The position numbers were made by a program, and so were the translations under genes. A DNA stretch of 5,396 bases, from NCBI GenBank assembly GCA_027019845.1, contig JALUWE010000575.1, positions 1 through 5,396 of the forward strand, read 5' to 3'. The DNA comes from Anaerolineales bacterium. GTDB taxonomy: Bacteria; Chloroflexota; Anaerolineae; Anaerolineales; JABWBV01. The stretch's first letter is position 1. Every line of letters begins with the position of its first letter. Below are positions 1 through 5,396 of this stretch, one piece after another. The notes under the pieces were generated by a model. That model was not told the DNA's origin. It did no database searches and saw only the letters and a program-made list of their open reading frames with translations.

Positions 1-1353
1 CAGCGGGACGAGGATTCGGTATCCCTTTTTCGGCCTTCGCCCGTACACTCTGCCGAACACCACCGCGCCCTCCTGCGCGGCGGCCTGATGCTGCCGCGCG
101 TAGAGCACATAGAACGCAACCCCCACCCCTAACAGGCCGGCCCCCGCCAGCAGCACATTGGCCGCTAAGGCCAGCAACAAGGCGATGTTCAGCCCAATCC
201 CGACCGCGGGAATCAGGGGGAAAAAGGGCAGCAGGATCGTCCGGCGGCGCTCAGGCTCTTTGCGCTGGCTGTAAATGGCCGCCGCGTTGAGAATGCTCAT
301 CACCACCAGGAACAGCACTGCGCTCATCTCCACCATCGCCCACGGCGGCGCGAACAGAATGAGCGGGGCCGCCAACGCCGCCAACAGGGCGTACAACCCC
401 ACCGGCATCGAAAGCCGCGTGACCCTGCGCCGCACACCCGCCGGTAACGCGCCCTCCCGGCTGAGCAGGTACACCTGGCGGGAGGCAGTCACCAGCACGC
501 TGTTGGCCGCCAGACTCAAGGCCAAAAACACCACCAGATCAACCAGCGGCTGTGGAAACAACACGGGCGCGCGAAAGATGGCCGCCAGAATACGGTTTTC
601 CGGCAGTTGCGCCGCGATCAGCAGCGTGCCCGCAGCCAACCCGATCCCGGCCCCCAGCGTACCCAACAATGCCCGCGGCAAACGCTGGCCCGCGTTCCGA
701 ATCTGCCGCCGCGAGACCAAAATGCTCTCGAACCCCGCGTAACAGGCCATCAACCATCCCGCGGCACGCAGCAGCCGGTTGAGTGTGTTGGGTGGCGCCA
801 CCCCCGGCAGGATTTCCGCCTCGTGCAGAAACACCCCAATCAACAGGATGGACAGAATGGCCGCCAGAGTCGAGCTTCGGGCGCGGCGGGGCATCAGTCG
901 AAGCAATTGCATCCCGATCAGCACCACCAGAATGGCCAGCGGAAACGCACCCCGGAACGGGGCGTTTTCCTCTCTGCCCACCAACGTTGCCAGATGTGAT
1001 CCCGCAGTCACCAACAGCGCGGCCCCCGCGGCAATGCTGGCGAACAGCACACTCCAACCGGCCAGAAAAGCTCCCAGCCCGCCTATCGTCTCCTGAATGA
1101 GCATGTACGTTCCCCCTCGCTCTCCACTGCCCCCCAACAGCTCCAAAATGTTCAACAGGGTGAGCGCAAACGCCAGACCGGCCAATATGGCGGCATATAC
1201 CCCCCAGTTGCCGATCATACTCACCACCGGGCTGGCGATCAGGAAAAACAGCCCGATGAAAGTTACCAGCCCCAGCGCGATCACTTGCCGGGTAGCGGTG
1301 TATTGTCTCCCCAGGCGGAGTTCGCCGAGAAAGGGTTCGTGATTGGAGGACAT
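1..1353 (-). CDS. APC-superfamily amino-acid permease, probable USP-fused type (partial, 3' end outside window)
   Basis: This reading frame is open for 451 codons from the ATG at 1353 down to base 1, with no stop, so the C-terminus is missing. The product is an integral membrane protein, probably a secondary transporter of amino acids or related amines; the substrate cannot be read. About twelve hydrophobic segments are visible, the first at residues ~24-47. APC-family landmarks are the segment with GGTYMLIQE then AFLAGW (~80-100), the loop GFESILVSRRQIRNAGQRLPRA (split: GFES at 207-210, PRA at 226-228), and ASRQVYLLSREGALP (290-304), which matches the family's 'SR.lyal.RdG.lP' region. After the last helix (~395-418) comes a charged linker and then YRILVPL at 445-451. 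RILVP is how universal stress protein domains typically begin, so I infer a permease-USP fusion. No Shine-Dalgarno sequence precedes the ATG; I chose it because the next Met (46) lies inside helix 1. It is divergent from moaC. Confidence 0.85.
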   Translation of the reverse strand, partial: MSSNHEPFLGELRLGRQYTATRQVIALGLVTFIGLFFLIASPVVSMIGNWGVYAAILAGLAFALTLLNILELLGGSGERGGTYMLIQETIGGLGAFLAGWSVLFASIAAGAALLVTAGSHLATLVGREENAPFRGAFPLAILVVLIGMQLLRLMPRRARSSTLAAILSILLIGVFLHEAEILPGVAPPNTLNRLLRAAGWLMACYAGFESILVSRRQIRNAGQRLPRALLGTLGAGIGLAAGTLLIAAQLPENRILAAIFRAPVLFPQPLVDLVVFLALSLAANSVLVTASRQVYLLSREGALPAGVRRRVTRLSMPVGLYALLAALAAPLILFAPPWAMVEMSAVLFLVVMSILNAAAIYSQRKEPERRRTILLPFFPLIPAVGIGLNIALLLALAANVLLAGAGLLGVGVAFYVLYARQHQAAAQEGAVVFGRVYGRRPKKGYRILVPL

Positions 1354-1426
1354 TTTATGATGGCGGCATATTGCTCGAAAATGACAGAGAATCGATTGCG
1401 GATTGGCCTGGGGCCGAAAGTTGCCG

Positions 1427-1434
1427 GTTATAGT
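1427..1434 (+). repeat. Left copy of 8-base direct repeat (putative target-site duplication)
   Basis: GTTATAGT is repeated exactly at 1576-1583, and the two copies directly flank the MITE-like element. The next base differs (T at 1435, G at 1584), so a 9-base duplication with one change is also possible. Confidence 0.55.
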
Positions 1435-1464
1435 TAGGATTTACGCACTTGAAAAGTCGCACCC

Positions 1465-1479
1465 AGACCTCACAGGTCT
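1465..1479 (+). repeat. 15-base palindromic repeat, left arm
   Basis: AGACCTCACAGGTCT is itself a palindrome (AGACCT / AGGTCT around CAC), and its exact reverse complement lies at 1546-1560. It can form a small local hairpin or pair over 15 bases with the other arm. Confidence 0.8.
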
Positions 1480-1545
1480 CAAAGCGCATGGAGATGCCCG
1501 GATGCAATCTGTTTTGGGTAAAGTCTTCCTGCATCGTGTGATAGT

Positions 1546-1560
1546 AGACCTGTGAGGTCT
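1546..1560 (-). repeat. 15-base palindromic repeat, right arm
   Basis: AGACCTGTGAGGTCT is the perfect reverse complement of 1465-1479. The two centres are 81 bases apart. The pair sits inside the apparent transposon ends, which favours an element-internal structure over a chromosomal operator. Confidence 0.8.
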
Positions 1561-1575
1561 CACCGCGTAAGTGCT

Positions 1576-1583
1576 GTTATAGT
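1576..1583 (+). repeat. Right copy of 8-base direct repeat (putative target-site duplication)
   Basis: This is the second copy of GTTATAGT, immediately after the right terminal repeat that ends at 1575. The fit of both copies to the element borders is the main argument for a transposition event rather than chance. Confidence 0.55.
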
Positions 1584-1700
1584 GTGAAGTCGGCGAAGGC
1601 TGCTAACTTTCAACCGACCGAGAACGGAGTAGAAAGCTGGTTCCAACATTCCCGTCACCCCGCCAAGAACCAGGGCAACCACCCAACCACCAAACCATAT

Positions 1701-1706
1701 TATAAT
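1701..1706 (+). promoter_or_regulatory. Consensus -10 box for moaC operon (probable leaderless start)
   Basis: TATAAT matches the sigma-70 type -10 consensus exactly and ends 7 bases before the moaC ATG at 1714, so transcription would begin at about 1713-1714, on or next to the start codon. No Shine-Dalgarno sequence lies between the box and the ATG, consistent with a leaderless mRNA. No good -35 hexamer is seen 16-18 bases upstream (around 1678-1683). Confidence 0.6.
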
Positions 1707-1713
1707 TGCCCGT

Positions 1714-2196
1714 ATGAATTCGCCGGAACTTTCTCATCTGGATTCCCAGGGGCGCGCCCGGATGGTGGATGTCGGGCACAAGGCCGAGACCGAACGGGTG
1801 GCGGTAGCGCGTGGCGAAGTCCACATGCGCCCGGAAACCCTGGCTATCATCCAGGAAGGCCAACTGAAGAAAGGCGACCTGATCGCCACCGCTGAGCTTG
1901 CCGGTGTGATGGCCGCCAAAAAGACCTCGGAACTGATCCCGCTCTGCCATCCGCTGCCCCTCGATCACGTTTCGGTCGAGATCGAGCTGGTGCCCGACCT
2001 GCCGGGCGTGATCATCACCGCTGCCGCGCGCACCGTGGGCAAAACCGGTGTCGAAATGGAAGCCCTGACCGCGGTCGCAGTCGCAGCCCTGACGGTGTAC
2101 GACATGGCAAAAGCGGTCGAAAAAACCATGCGCATCCAGAACATCCGCCTGGTCAAGAAACAAGGCGGCCAAAGCGGAGACGTGGAGATTGAGTAA
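1714..2196 (+). CDS. moaC: Cyclic pyranopterin monophosphate synthase MoaC
   Basis: MoaC acts in the cytoplasm in the first stage of molybdenum cofactor synthesis: it converts the MoaA product 3',8-cyclo-7,8-dihydro-GTP to cPMP. The 160-residue length is the family norm and the whole sequence aligns by eye with E. coli MoaC, which supports this start. Landmarks are MVDVGHK (17-23), KKGDLIATAELAG (52-64, with K53 matching E. coli K51), LIPLCHPL (74-81), GKTGVEMEALTA (109-120) and YDMAKAVEK (129-137), in which D130 and K133 match the catalytic pair D128 and K131. It is the first gene of the plus-strand cluster; moaD starts 9 bases after its stop. moaA and moaB are not in the window. There is no ribosome binding site; see the -10 box at 1701-1706. 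Confidence 0.97.
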   Translation: MNSPELSHLDSQGRARMVDVGHKAETERVAVARGEVHMRPETLAIIQEGQLKKGDLIATAELAGVMAAKKTSELIPLCHPLPLDHVSVEIELVPDLPGVIITAAARTVGKTGVEMEALTAVAVAALTVYDMAKAVEKTMRIQNIRLVKKQGGQSGDVEIE

Positions 2197-2205
2197 AAGG
2201 CCATG

Positions 2206-2454
2206 ATGAACAAAATAACCCTCCTTTTCTTCGCCACCCTCAAAGACTACGCCGGGACGCGCCAGACGGAAATGGAAATCGAACCGGGTACGAAAGTCGC
2301 GGACCTGAAAAACCGATTGATGAAAAAATTTCCTAAACTGGAACCCGCCCTCGGAACCGTCCTGGTGTCCGTTAACAAAGAATTCGCCTTCGATCACGAA
2401 GAGATTCCCGAAGGCGCGGAAGTGGCCCTGTTCCCACCCGTCAGCGGCGGCTAG
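2206..2454 (+). CDS. moaD: Molybdopterin synthase small (sulfur carrier) subunit MoaD
   Basis: MoaD is a ubiquitin-fold sulfur carrier. Its C-terminal glycine is adenylated by a MoeB-type enzyme and converted to a thiocarboxylate, which supplies the dithiolene sulfurs that MoaE adds to cPMP. The sequence has the expected compact size (82 residues from this start), the N-terminal strand MNKITLLFFATLKDYAG, a hydrophobic LVSVNKEFA stretch and the ending ALFPPVSGG, whose terminal double glycine at the exact C-terminus is diagnostic. Two adjacent ATG codons (2203 and 2206) could start it; AAAAGG at 2195-2200, overlapping the moaC stop, is 2 bases from the first and 5 from the second, so I chose the second. 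moaE follows after 6 bases. ThiS has the same fold, but the neighbours make MoaD clear. Confidence 0.94.
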   Translation: MNKITLLFFATLKDYAGTRQTEMEIEPGTKVADLKNRLMKKFPKLEPALGTVLVSVNKEFAFDHEEIPEGAEVALFPPVSGG

Positions 2455-2460
2455 CCCCCC

Positions 2461-2916
2461 ATGCCCACCATCTATCGCATCACCGACGAGCAGATCGACC
2501 TCAACGCGCTGCTGGCGCAAATCACCCTGCCGGGCACCGGCGCGGCGGCCATCTTTACCGGCATGGTGCGCGGCCGCACCGAGCGTAGCGGCCTGCCCCC
2601 CGAAACCGACTACCTGGAATACGAAGCCTACACCCCCATGGCGGAGGCCAAAATGCAGCAAGTGGCCGAAGAGATTCGCGAAAAATGGCCTGCTGTGGAA
2701 GGAATCGCCATCGTGCAGCGCGTGGGCCGCCTGTATCCCGGCACGCCCACCGTCTTGATCGCCTGCACCGCCGCGCACCGGGACACCGGCGTATTCGAGG
2801 CCGCCCGCTATGGCATCGACCGCCTCAAACAAATCGTGCCCATCTGGAAGAAAGAAGTCGGCCCTGCGGGGGAAGAGTGGGTGGAGGGCGATTACCGCCC
2901 CCAGGCGGGAGAATGA
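2461..2916 (+). CDS. moaE: Molybdopterin synthase catalytic (large) subunit MoaE
   Basis: MoaE forms a heterotetramer with MoaD and transfers two sulfurs to cPMP, giving molybdopterin. The 151-residue length is normal for the family. Visible signatures are GAAAIFTGMVRG (27-38), LEYEAYTPMAEAKM (52-65), VGRLYPG (88-94), AHRDTGVFEAARYGIDRLKQ (105-124), and PIWKKE (127-132), followed by WVEGDY (140-145). H106 and R107 correspond to the conserved HR of the family; K123 and K130 correspond to the active-site lysines K119 and K126 of E. coli MoaE. Only six C residues separate it from the moaD stop and no good Shine-Dalgarno sequence is adjacent (GGCGG at 2446-2450 is 10 bases away), so it probably relies on translational coupling to moaD. 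Its stop overlaps the next start (ATGA at 2913-2916). Confidence 0.96.
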   Translation: MPTIYRITDEQIDLNALLAQITLPGTGAAAIFTGMVRGRTERSGLPPETDYLEYEAYTPMAEAKMQQVAEEIREKWPAVEGIAIVQRVGRLYPGTPTVLIACTAAHRDTGVFEAARYGIDRLKQIVPIWKKEVGPAGEEWVEGDYRPQAGE

Positions 2917-4022
2917 GGCCGGTCGGAATGGTCCATTGCACCAACTGCCACCGCCCCTACCCCGGCAGCGGGACCCCCTACAAGTGCCCGACTTGTGGGG
3001 GTGTTTTCGATTACCGGCAGATGCCCCCCTTCGATCCGGCCCAGGTGGCCGCCCGCTCGCCCGGAATCTGGCGCTACCGCCACACATTTGGCCTGCCGGA
3101 GACCGCCCCCGCGATCACGCTGGGCGAGGGAGACACCCCGCTGGTCTGGGCGGAGGCCTTTGGCAAGCGGCTGGCCTTCAAACTCGAATACCTCAACCCC
3201 ACCGGCTCGCACAAAGACCGCGGAGTAGCGGTGATGGTGAGCTGGCTGGCTGCGCGCGGGGTCAGCGAGGCGGTTGAAGACTCCTCCGGGAACGCGGGCG
3301 CGTCGTTCGCCGCGTACGCGGCCCGGGCCGGCATCGGTGCCCGGGTGTACGTGCCCGATTACGCGGCCGGCCCCAAGCGGGCGCAGATCGCCGCGTATGG
3401 GGCCGAGGTTGTGCGTATTTTGGGTCGCCGTTCGGACGCCGCGCAAGCGGTGCGTAAGGCCGCAGATGCCGGCGCGGTGTACGCCAGCCACGCCTATCTG
3501 CCGCATCTCATCGCGGGCTATGCCACCATCGCCTACGAAATTTTCGAGCAGCTTGGAGAAGCCCCCGGAACGCTGGTGGCCCCGTCGGGGCACGGCAGCC
3601 TGCTGTTAGGCGTGGGGCGGGGGTTCGAGAATCTGCAACGCGCCGGCCTGATCGAACGGCTTCCCCGGCTGGTGGGTGTACAGGCGATTGCCTGTGCCCC
3701 GCTCTGGGCGTTGTACCGCACCGGGCCGGCCGGGTTGGGTTTCGTCACCGAAAAAGAGACCCTCGCAGAAGGGGTGCGCGTCCTCCGTCCTGTCCGGGGA
3801 GATGCGCTGGTGCGTGCCGTGGAACACAGCCAGGGTACGTTTGTGGCAGTCGAGGAAGACCGCATCCTGCCCGGACGCGACCAGCTTGCTCACCGTGGGT
3901 TTTATGTAGAGCCGACCTCGGCTATCGTCTGGGATGCTTTATCCCAGATCATCGACCAGGCCCCTGAGCCGATTGTGGTAATATTGACCGGCTCTGGCCT
4001 GAAAACCACTCTCTCATCCTAA
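2913..4022 (+). CDS. thrC: Zinc-ribbon threonine-synthase-like PLP-dependent enzyme
   Basis: This is a fold-type II PLP enzyme of 369 residues, most likely threonine synthase (O-phosphohomoserine to threonine, cytoplasm). An N-terminal zinc ribbon has C9-x2-C12 and C25-x2-C28. Next come GEGDTPLVWA (71-80), the Schiff-base lysine K101 in NPTGSHKDRG, and the substrate loop SSGNAGASFAAYAARAG (124-140). PSGHGSLLLG (224-233) stands at the PLP phosphate loop. The C-terminal part has TLAEGVRV (283-290), VEPTSA (332-337) and TGSGLK (359-364). TLAEGVRV...PVRG and VEP.SA are typical of bacterial threonine synthases. The His in the phosphate loop, where relatives usually have an Asn/Gly-rich VGNGG-like sequence, leaves room for another amino-acid lyase or synthase activity. 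The start overlaps the moaE stop (ATGA), with AGGCGG just upstream; Met6 at 2928, preceded by GAGG, is an alternative start. Confidence 0.8.
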   Translation: MRPVGMVHCTNCHRPYPGSGTPYKCPTCGGVFDYRQMPPFDPAQVAARSPGIWRYRHTFGLPETAPAITLGEGDTPLVWAEAFGKRLAFKLEYLNPTGSHKDRGVAVMVSWLAARGVSEAVEDSSGNAGASFAAYAARAGIGARVYVPDYAAGPKRAQIAAYGAEVVRILGRRSDAAQAVRKAADAGAVYASHAYLPHLIAGYATIAYEIFEQLGEAPGTLVAPSGHGSLLLGVGRGFENLQRAGLIERLPRLVGVQAIACAPLWALYRTGPAGLGFVTEKETLAEGVRVLRPVRGDALVRAVEHSQGTFVAVEEDRILPGRDQLAHRGFYVEPTSAIVWDALSQIIDQAPEPIVVILTGSGLKTTLSS

Positions 4023-4043
4023 TCCCCATCCAGGAGAACCTTT

Positions 4044-5273
4044 ATGCCCGAAAAAGTCGTCATCACCGGTATGGGAACCATCAACGCCCTCGGACACAAC
4101 GTAAAAGACACCTGGAAAAACATTGTGGAAGGTGTGTCGGGCATCGGCCCGATCACGTTGTTCGACACCAGCGATTATCTGGTCAAGATCGCCTGCGAGG
4201 TCAAAGATTTCGATCCCTCGGCATACATGCCTCGCAAAGAAGCCCGCCGCCGGGACCGCTTCGAGCAATTTGCGGTCGTGGCGGCGCACGAAGCGCTGAC
4301 GCAAGCCGGTCTCGAGATCACGGAGGAAAAGGCAGGCCGGGTCGGGGTGATCATTTCCGCGGCCATTGGCGGTTTCGAAACCATCCAAGATACGGCCTTC
4401 GAGATCAAAGATAAAGGACCGAGGCGGTTGAGTCCCTACGTGATTCCCAAGGTGATGCCGAACGGTGCGGCTGGGATGATCGGGATCGAATACGGCGCCA
4501 AGGGGCCCACTTTTTCGGTCGCTTCGGCGTGTGCTTCCGGTTCGGATGGTATTGGCATGGCGTGGATGATGATCCGCGCCGGGTTGATCGACGCGGCGAT
4601 TGCCGGCGCCTCCGACGCCACCATCATCCCGATTGGGGTCGGCTCGTTCGACCGCCTGGGGGCCATGTCCCGCCGGACGGACGGCACCCCCCAGCCCTTC
4701 GACCGCGAGCGTGACGGATTGGTGATGGGGGAGGGATCGGCCATTGTGGTGCTGGAGCGCGAGAGCCACGCCAGGGCGCGCGGCGCGGAAATCCTGGCCG
4801 AATTGGCCGGGTACGCGGCCACAGCGGATTCGTTTCACGTCACCGCGCCCGCGGAGGATGGCGCCGGCGGCACGCAGGCCATGCGCATGAGCCTGCAAAG
4901 CGCGCAGGCCAATCTCCAGGATGTGGACTACATCAACGCGCACGGCACAGCCACACAACTCAACGACCTCTCCGAGACCCGGGCCATCAAGGCTACCTTC
5001 GGCGATCTGGCCTATGAAATTCCGGTTTCCTCCACCAAATCCATGACCGGCCACATGATGGGTACCACCGGCGCGTTGGAGGCCATTTTGTGTGTGCTGG
5101 CTGTGCGGGACAATATCGTGCCGCCCACCATCAATTACCACACCCCTGATCCGGACTGCGACCTGGACTACGTGCCCAACGAAGCGCGTGAGCAGCCTGT
5201 GCGGGTTGCCATCAGCAACGCGTTTGGCTTTGGCGGGCACAATTCCGTGCTCACCATTCGGGAGTACGATTGA
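4044..5273 (+). CDS. fabF: Beta-ketoacyl-ACP synthase II (KAS II) FabF
   Basis: FabF condenses malonyl-ACP with a growing acyl-ACP in the type II fatty-acid elongation cycle in the cytoplasm. The 409-residue length is normal for the family. The thiolase-fold Cys-His-His triad is complete: C163 in SVASACASGSDGIG (158-171), H300 in NAHGTAT (298-304) and H337 in STKSMTGHMMG (330-340), with the supporting K332. The gating loop SNAFGFGGHN (391-400) carries F396, equivalent to the acyl-gate Phe400 of E. coli FabF. The start VVITGMGTINALG is typical, and the CASGSDGIG region and overall match favour FabF over FabB or polyketide ketosynthases; no acyl-carrier or acyltransferase domain is attached. 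AGGAG at 4032-4036, 7 bases before the ATG, is the best ribosome binding site in the window. The gene follows the PLP enzyme after 21 bases, so co-transcription is likely. No acpP or fabG is adjacent. Confidence 0.96.
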   Translation: MPEKVVITGMGTINALGHNVKDTWKNIVEGVSGIGPITLFDTSDYLVKIACEVKDFDPSAYMPRKEARRRDRFEQFAVVAAHEALTQAGLEITEEKAGRVGVIISAAIGGFETIQDTAFEIKDKGPRRLSPYVIPKVMPNGAAGMIGIEYGAKGPTFSVASACASGSDGIGMAWMMIRAGLIDAAIAGASDATIIPIGVGSFDRLGAMSRRTDGTPQPFDRERDGLVMGEGSAIVVLERESHARARGAEILAELAGYAATADSFHVTAPAEDGAGGTQAMRMSLQSAQANLQDVDYINAHGTATQLNDLSETRAIKATFGDLAYEIPVSSTKSMTGHMMGTTGALEAILCVLAVRDNIVPPTINYHTPDPDCDLDYVPNEAREQPVRVAISNAFGFGGHNSVLTIREYD

Positions 5274-5396
5274 AAAAGACGGCTGGAGGGGGGAAACTGC
5301 CCTGCGGCGGGGTAGTGGTACGGAGTAGTAATTTCGTTAACATTCGCCATTTACTTACGCCGTGGTGAACTCAAGTGCGGATTTTGTGTCACGAAC
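5274..5396. other. Non-coding tail after fabF
   Basis: These 123 bases follow the fabF stop with no convincing gene on either strand. I see no strong hairpin followed by a T-run, so no intrinsic terminator is called for the operon. The last ~45 bases contain the possible element end noted at 5353. Confidence 0.6.
5353..5374 (+). repeat. Possible second copy of MITE-like element end (runs toward window edge)
   Basis: ACTTACGC at 5353-5360 is identical to the core of the right terminal repeat of the 1436-1575 element (read on its minus strand). Matching GTG and then GA.CTCA follow in the same order, allowing one gap, before the sequences diverge. This could be the end of a related element that continues beyond base 5396. 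The match is short and could be chance. Confidence 0.3.

Larger units (their letters stand above)
1436..1575. mobile_element. MITE-like non-autonomous insertion, ~140 bases
   Basis: The left end AGGATTTACGCA (1436-1447) and the reverse complement of the right end, AGCACTTACGCG (1564-1575), match at 9 of 12 positions and share the core TTACGC, as degenerate terminal inverted repeats would. Just outside both ends lies the same 8-mer, GTTATAGT (1427-1434 and 1576-1583), an apparent target-site duplication. Inside are a perfect 15-base inverted repeat pair (1465-1479 and 1546-1560) and an inner 6-base pair (GATGCA 1501-1506, TGCATC 1530-1535), so the whole element can fold into a long imperfect hairpin. 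It has no coding capacity, so it would need a transposase supplied in trans. I recall similar AGGACTTACGCA-type ends in cyanobacterial and Chloroflexota repeats, but cannot assign a family. The alternative is a pair of regulatory palindromes between divergent genes. Confidence 0.55.
1354..1713. other. Divergent intergenic region (permease / moaC)
   Basis: This 360-base stretch separates the divergent permease and moaC genes and has no convincing gene. It contains the MITE-like element (about 1436-1575) and, at its right end, the consensus -10 box of moaC. Bases 1584-1700 hold no recognised motif; the only structure is a weak 7-base inverted repeat (CTGGTTC at 1637-1643, GAACCAG at 1667-1673) around a 23-base loop. 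For the permease, TATAAC read on the minus strand at 1427-1432 is a possible -10 box with TTTTCA 17 bases further upstream (1450-1455), which would lie inside the inserted element. That promoter is speculative. Confidence 0.7.

Noticed and set aside
539..1057. Open frame of 172 codons on the minus strand and several plus-strand frames between 275 and 1342
   Set aside because: All overlap the 451-codon minus-strand permease frame, which has coherent membrane helices and APC motifs; the others are low-complexity P/R/A/G-rich shadows.
1465..1560. CRISPR array
   Set aside because: There are only two units, in inverted orientation and 66 bases apart, with no third repeat and no cas genes.
1584..1700. 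Molybdenum cofactor riboswitch upstream of moaC
   Set aside because: Moco RNA motifs precede moa operons in some bacteria, but I see none of the expected paired, conserved elements, and the -10 box next to the ATG implies this stretch is not in the mRNA. The 7-base inverted repeat here is too weak.
1603..3087. 494-codon open frame on the minus strand
   Set aside because: It runs antisense to moaC, moaD and moaE, which are all clear family members; its residue composition (rich in G, R, H, D and F) is that of a GC-rich antisense shadow and it has no recognisable domain.
4014..5240. 408-codon open frame on the minus strand
   Set aside because: It is exactly antisense to fabF, whose catalytic residues are complete; the antisense product shows no known motif.
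5274..5330. Intrinsic terminator after fabF
   Set aside because: The G-rich stretch near 5290-5315 has no matching stable stem followed by a T-run.

Overview
The window is GC-rich bacterial chromosome with ordinary, tightly packed genes. It holds no plasmid, phage or defence functions and no RNA genes that I can see. The protein sequences look to me like those of an environmental, probably thermophilic or anaerobic lineage such as Chloroflexota (Anaerolineae-like). This rests on overall family resemblance and on my memory of similar intergenic palindromes in Chloroflexota and cyanobacteria; nothing here proves it.

Layout: (1) Bases 1-1353, minus strand: an APC-superfamily amino-acid permease running off the left edge. 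It breaks off at what looks like the first beta-strand of a C-terminal universal stress protein (USP) domain. (2) Bases 1354-1713: a divergent intergenic region containing a 140-base, non-coding, MITE-like insertion (about 1436-1575). The insertion has degenerate terminal inverted repeats, a perfect internal 15-base inverted repeat pair and an apparent 8-base target-site duplication. (3) Bases 1714-5273, plus strand: five closely packed genes in what looks like one operon: moaC, moaD, moaE, a zinc-ribbon threonine-synthase-like PLP enzyme, and fabF. (4) Bases 5274-5396: a non-coding tail whose last part resembles one end of the MITE-like element.

How the genes work together: MoaC completes cyclic pyranopterin monophosphate (cPMP), and MoaD with MoaE form molybdopterin synthase, which converts cPMP to molybdopterin. 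These are consecutive steps of molybdenum cofactor synthesis; the first enzyme (MoaA) and the MoaD-activating enzyme (MoeB type) are not in the window. The PLP enzyme (probably threonine synthase) and FabF (fatty-acid chain elongation) belong to other pathways and appear to share transcription: moaE and the PLP gene overlap by 4 bases, and fabF follows 21 bases after the PLP gene. moaC has a consensus -10 box 7 bases before its ATG and no ribosome binding site, which suggests a leaderless transcript starting the operon.

I did not find an undescribed biological system. The points most worth a second look are the MITE-like element, the possible second copy of its end at the right edge, the leaderless moaC start, and the unusual phosphate-loop motif of the PLP enzyme.
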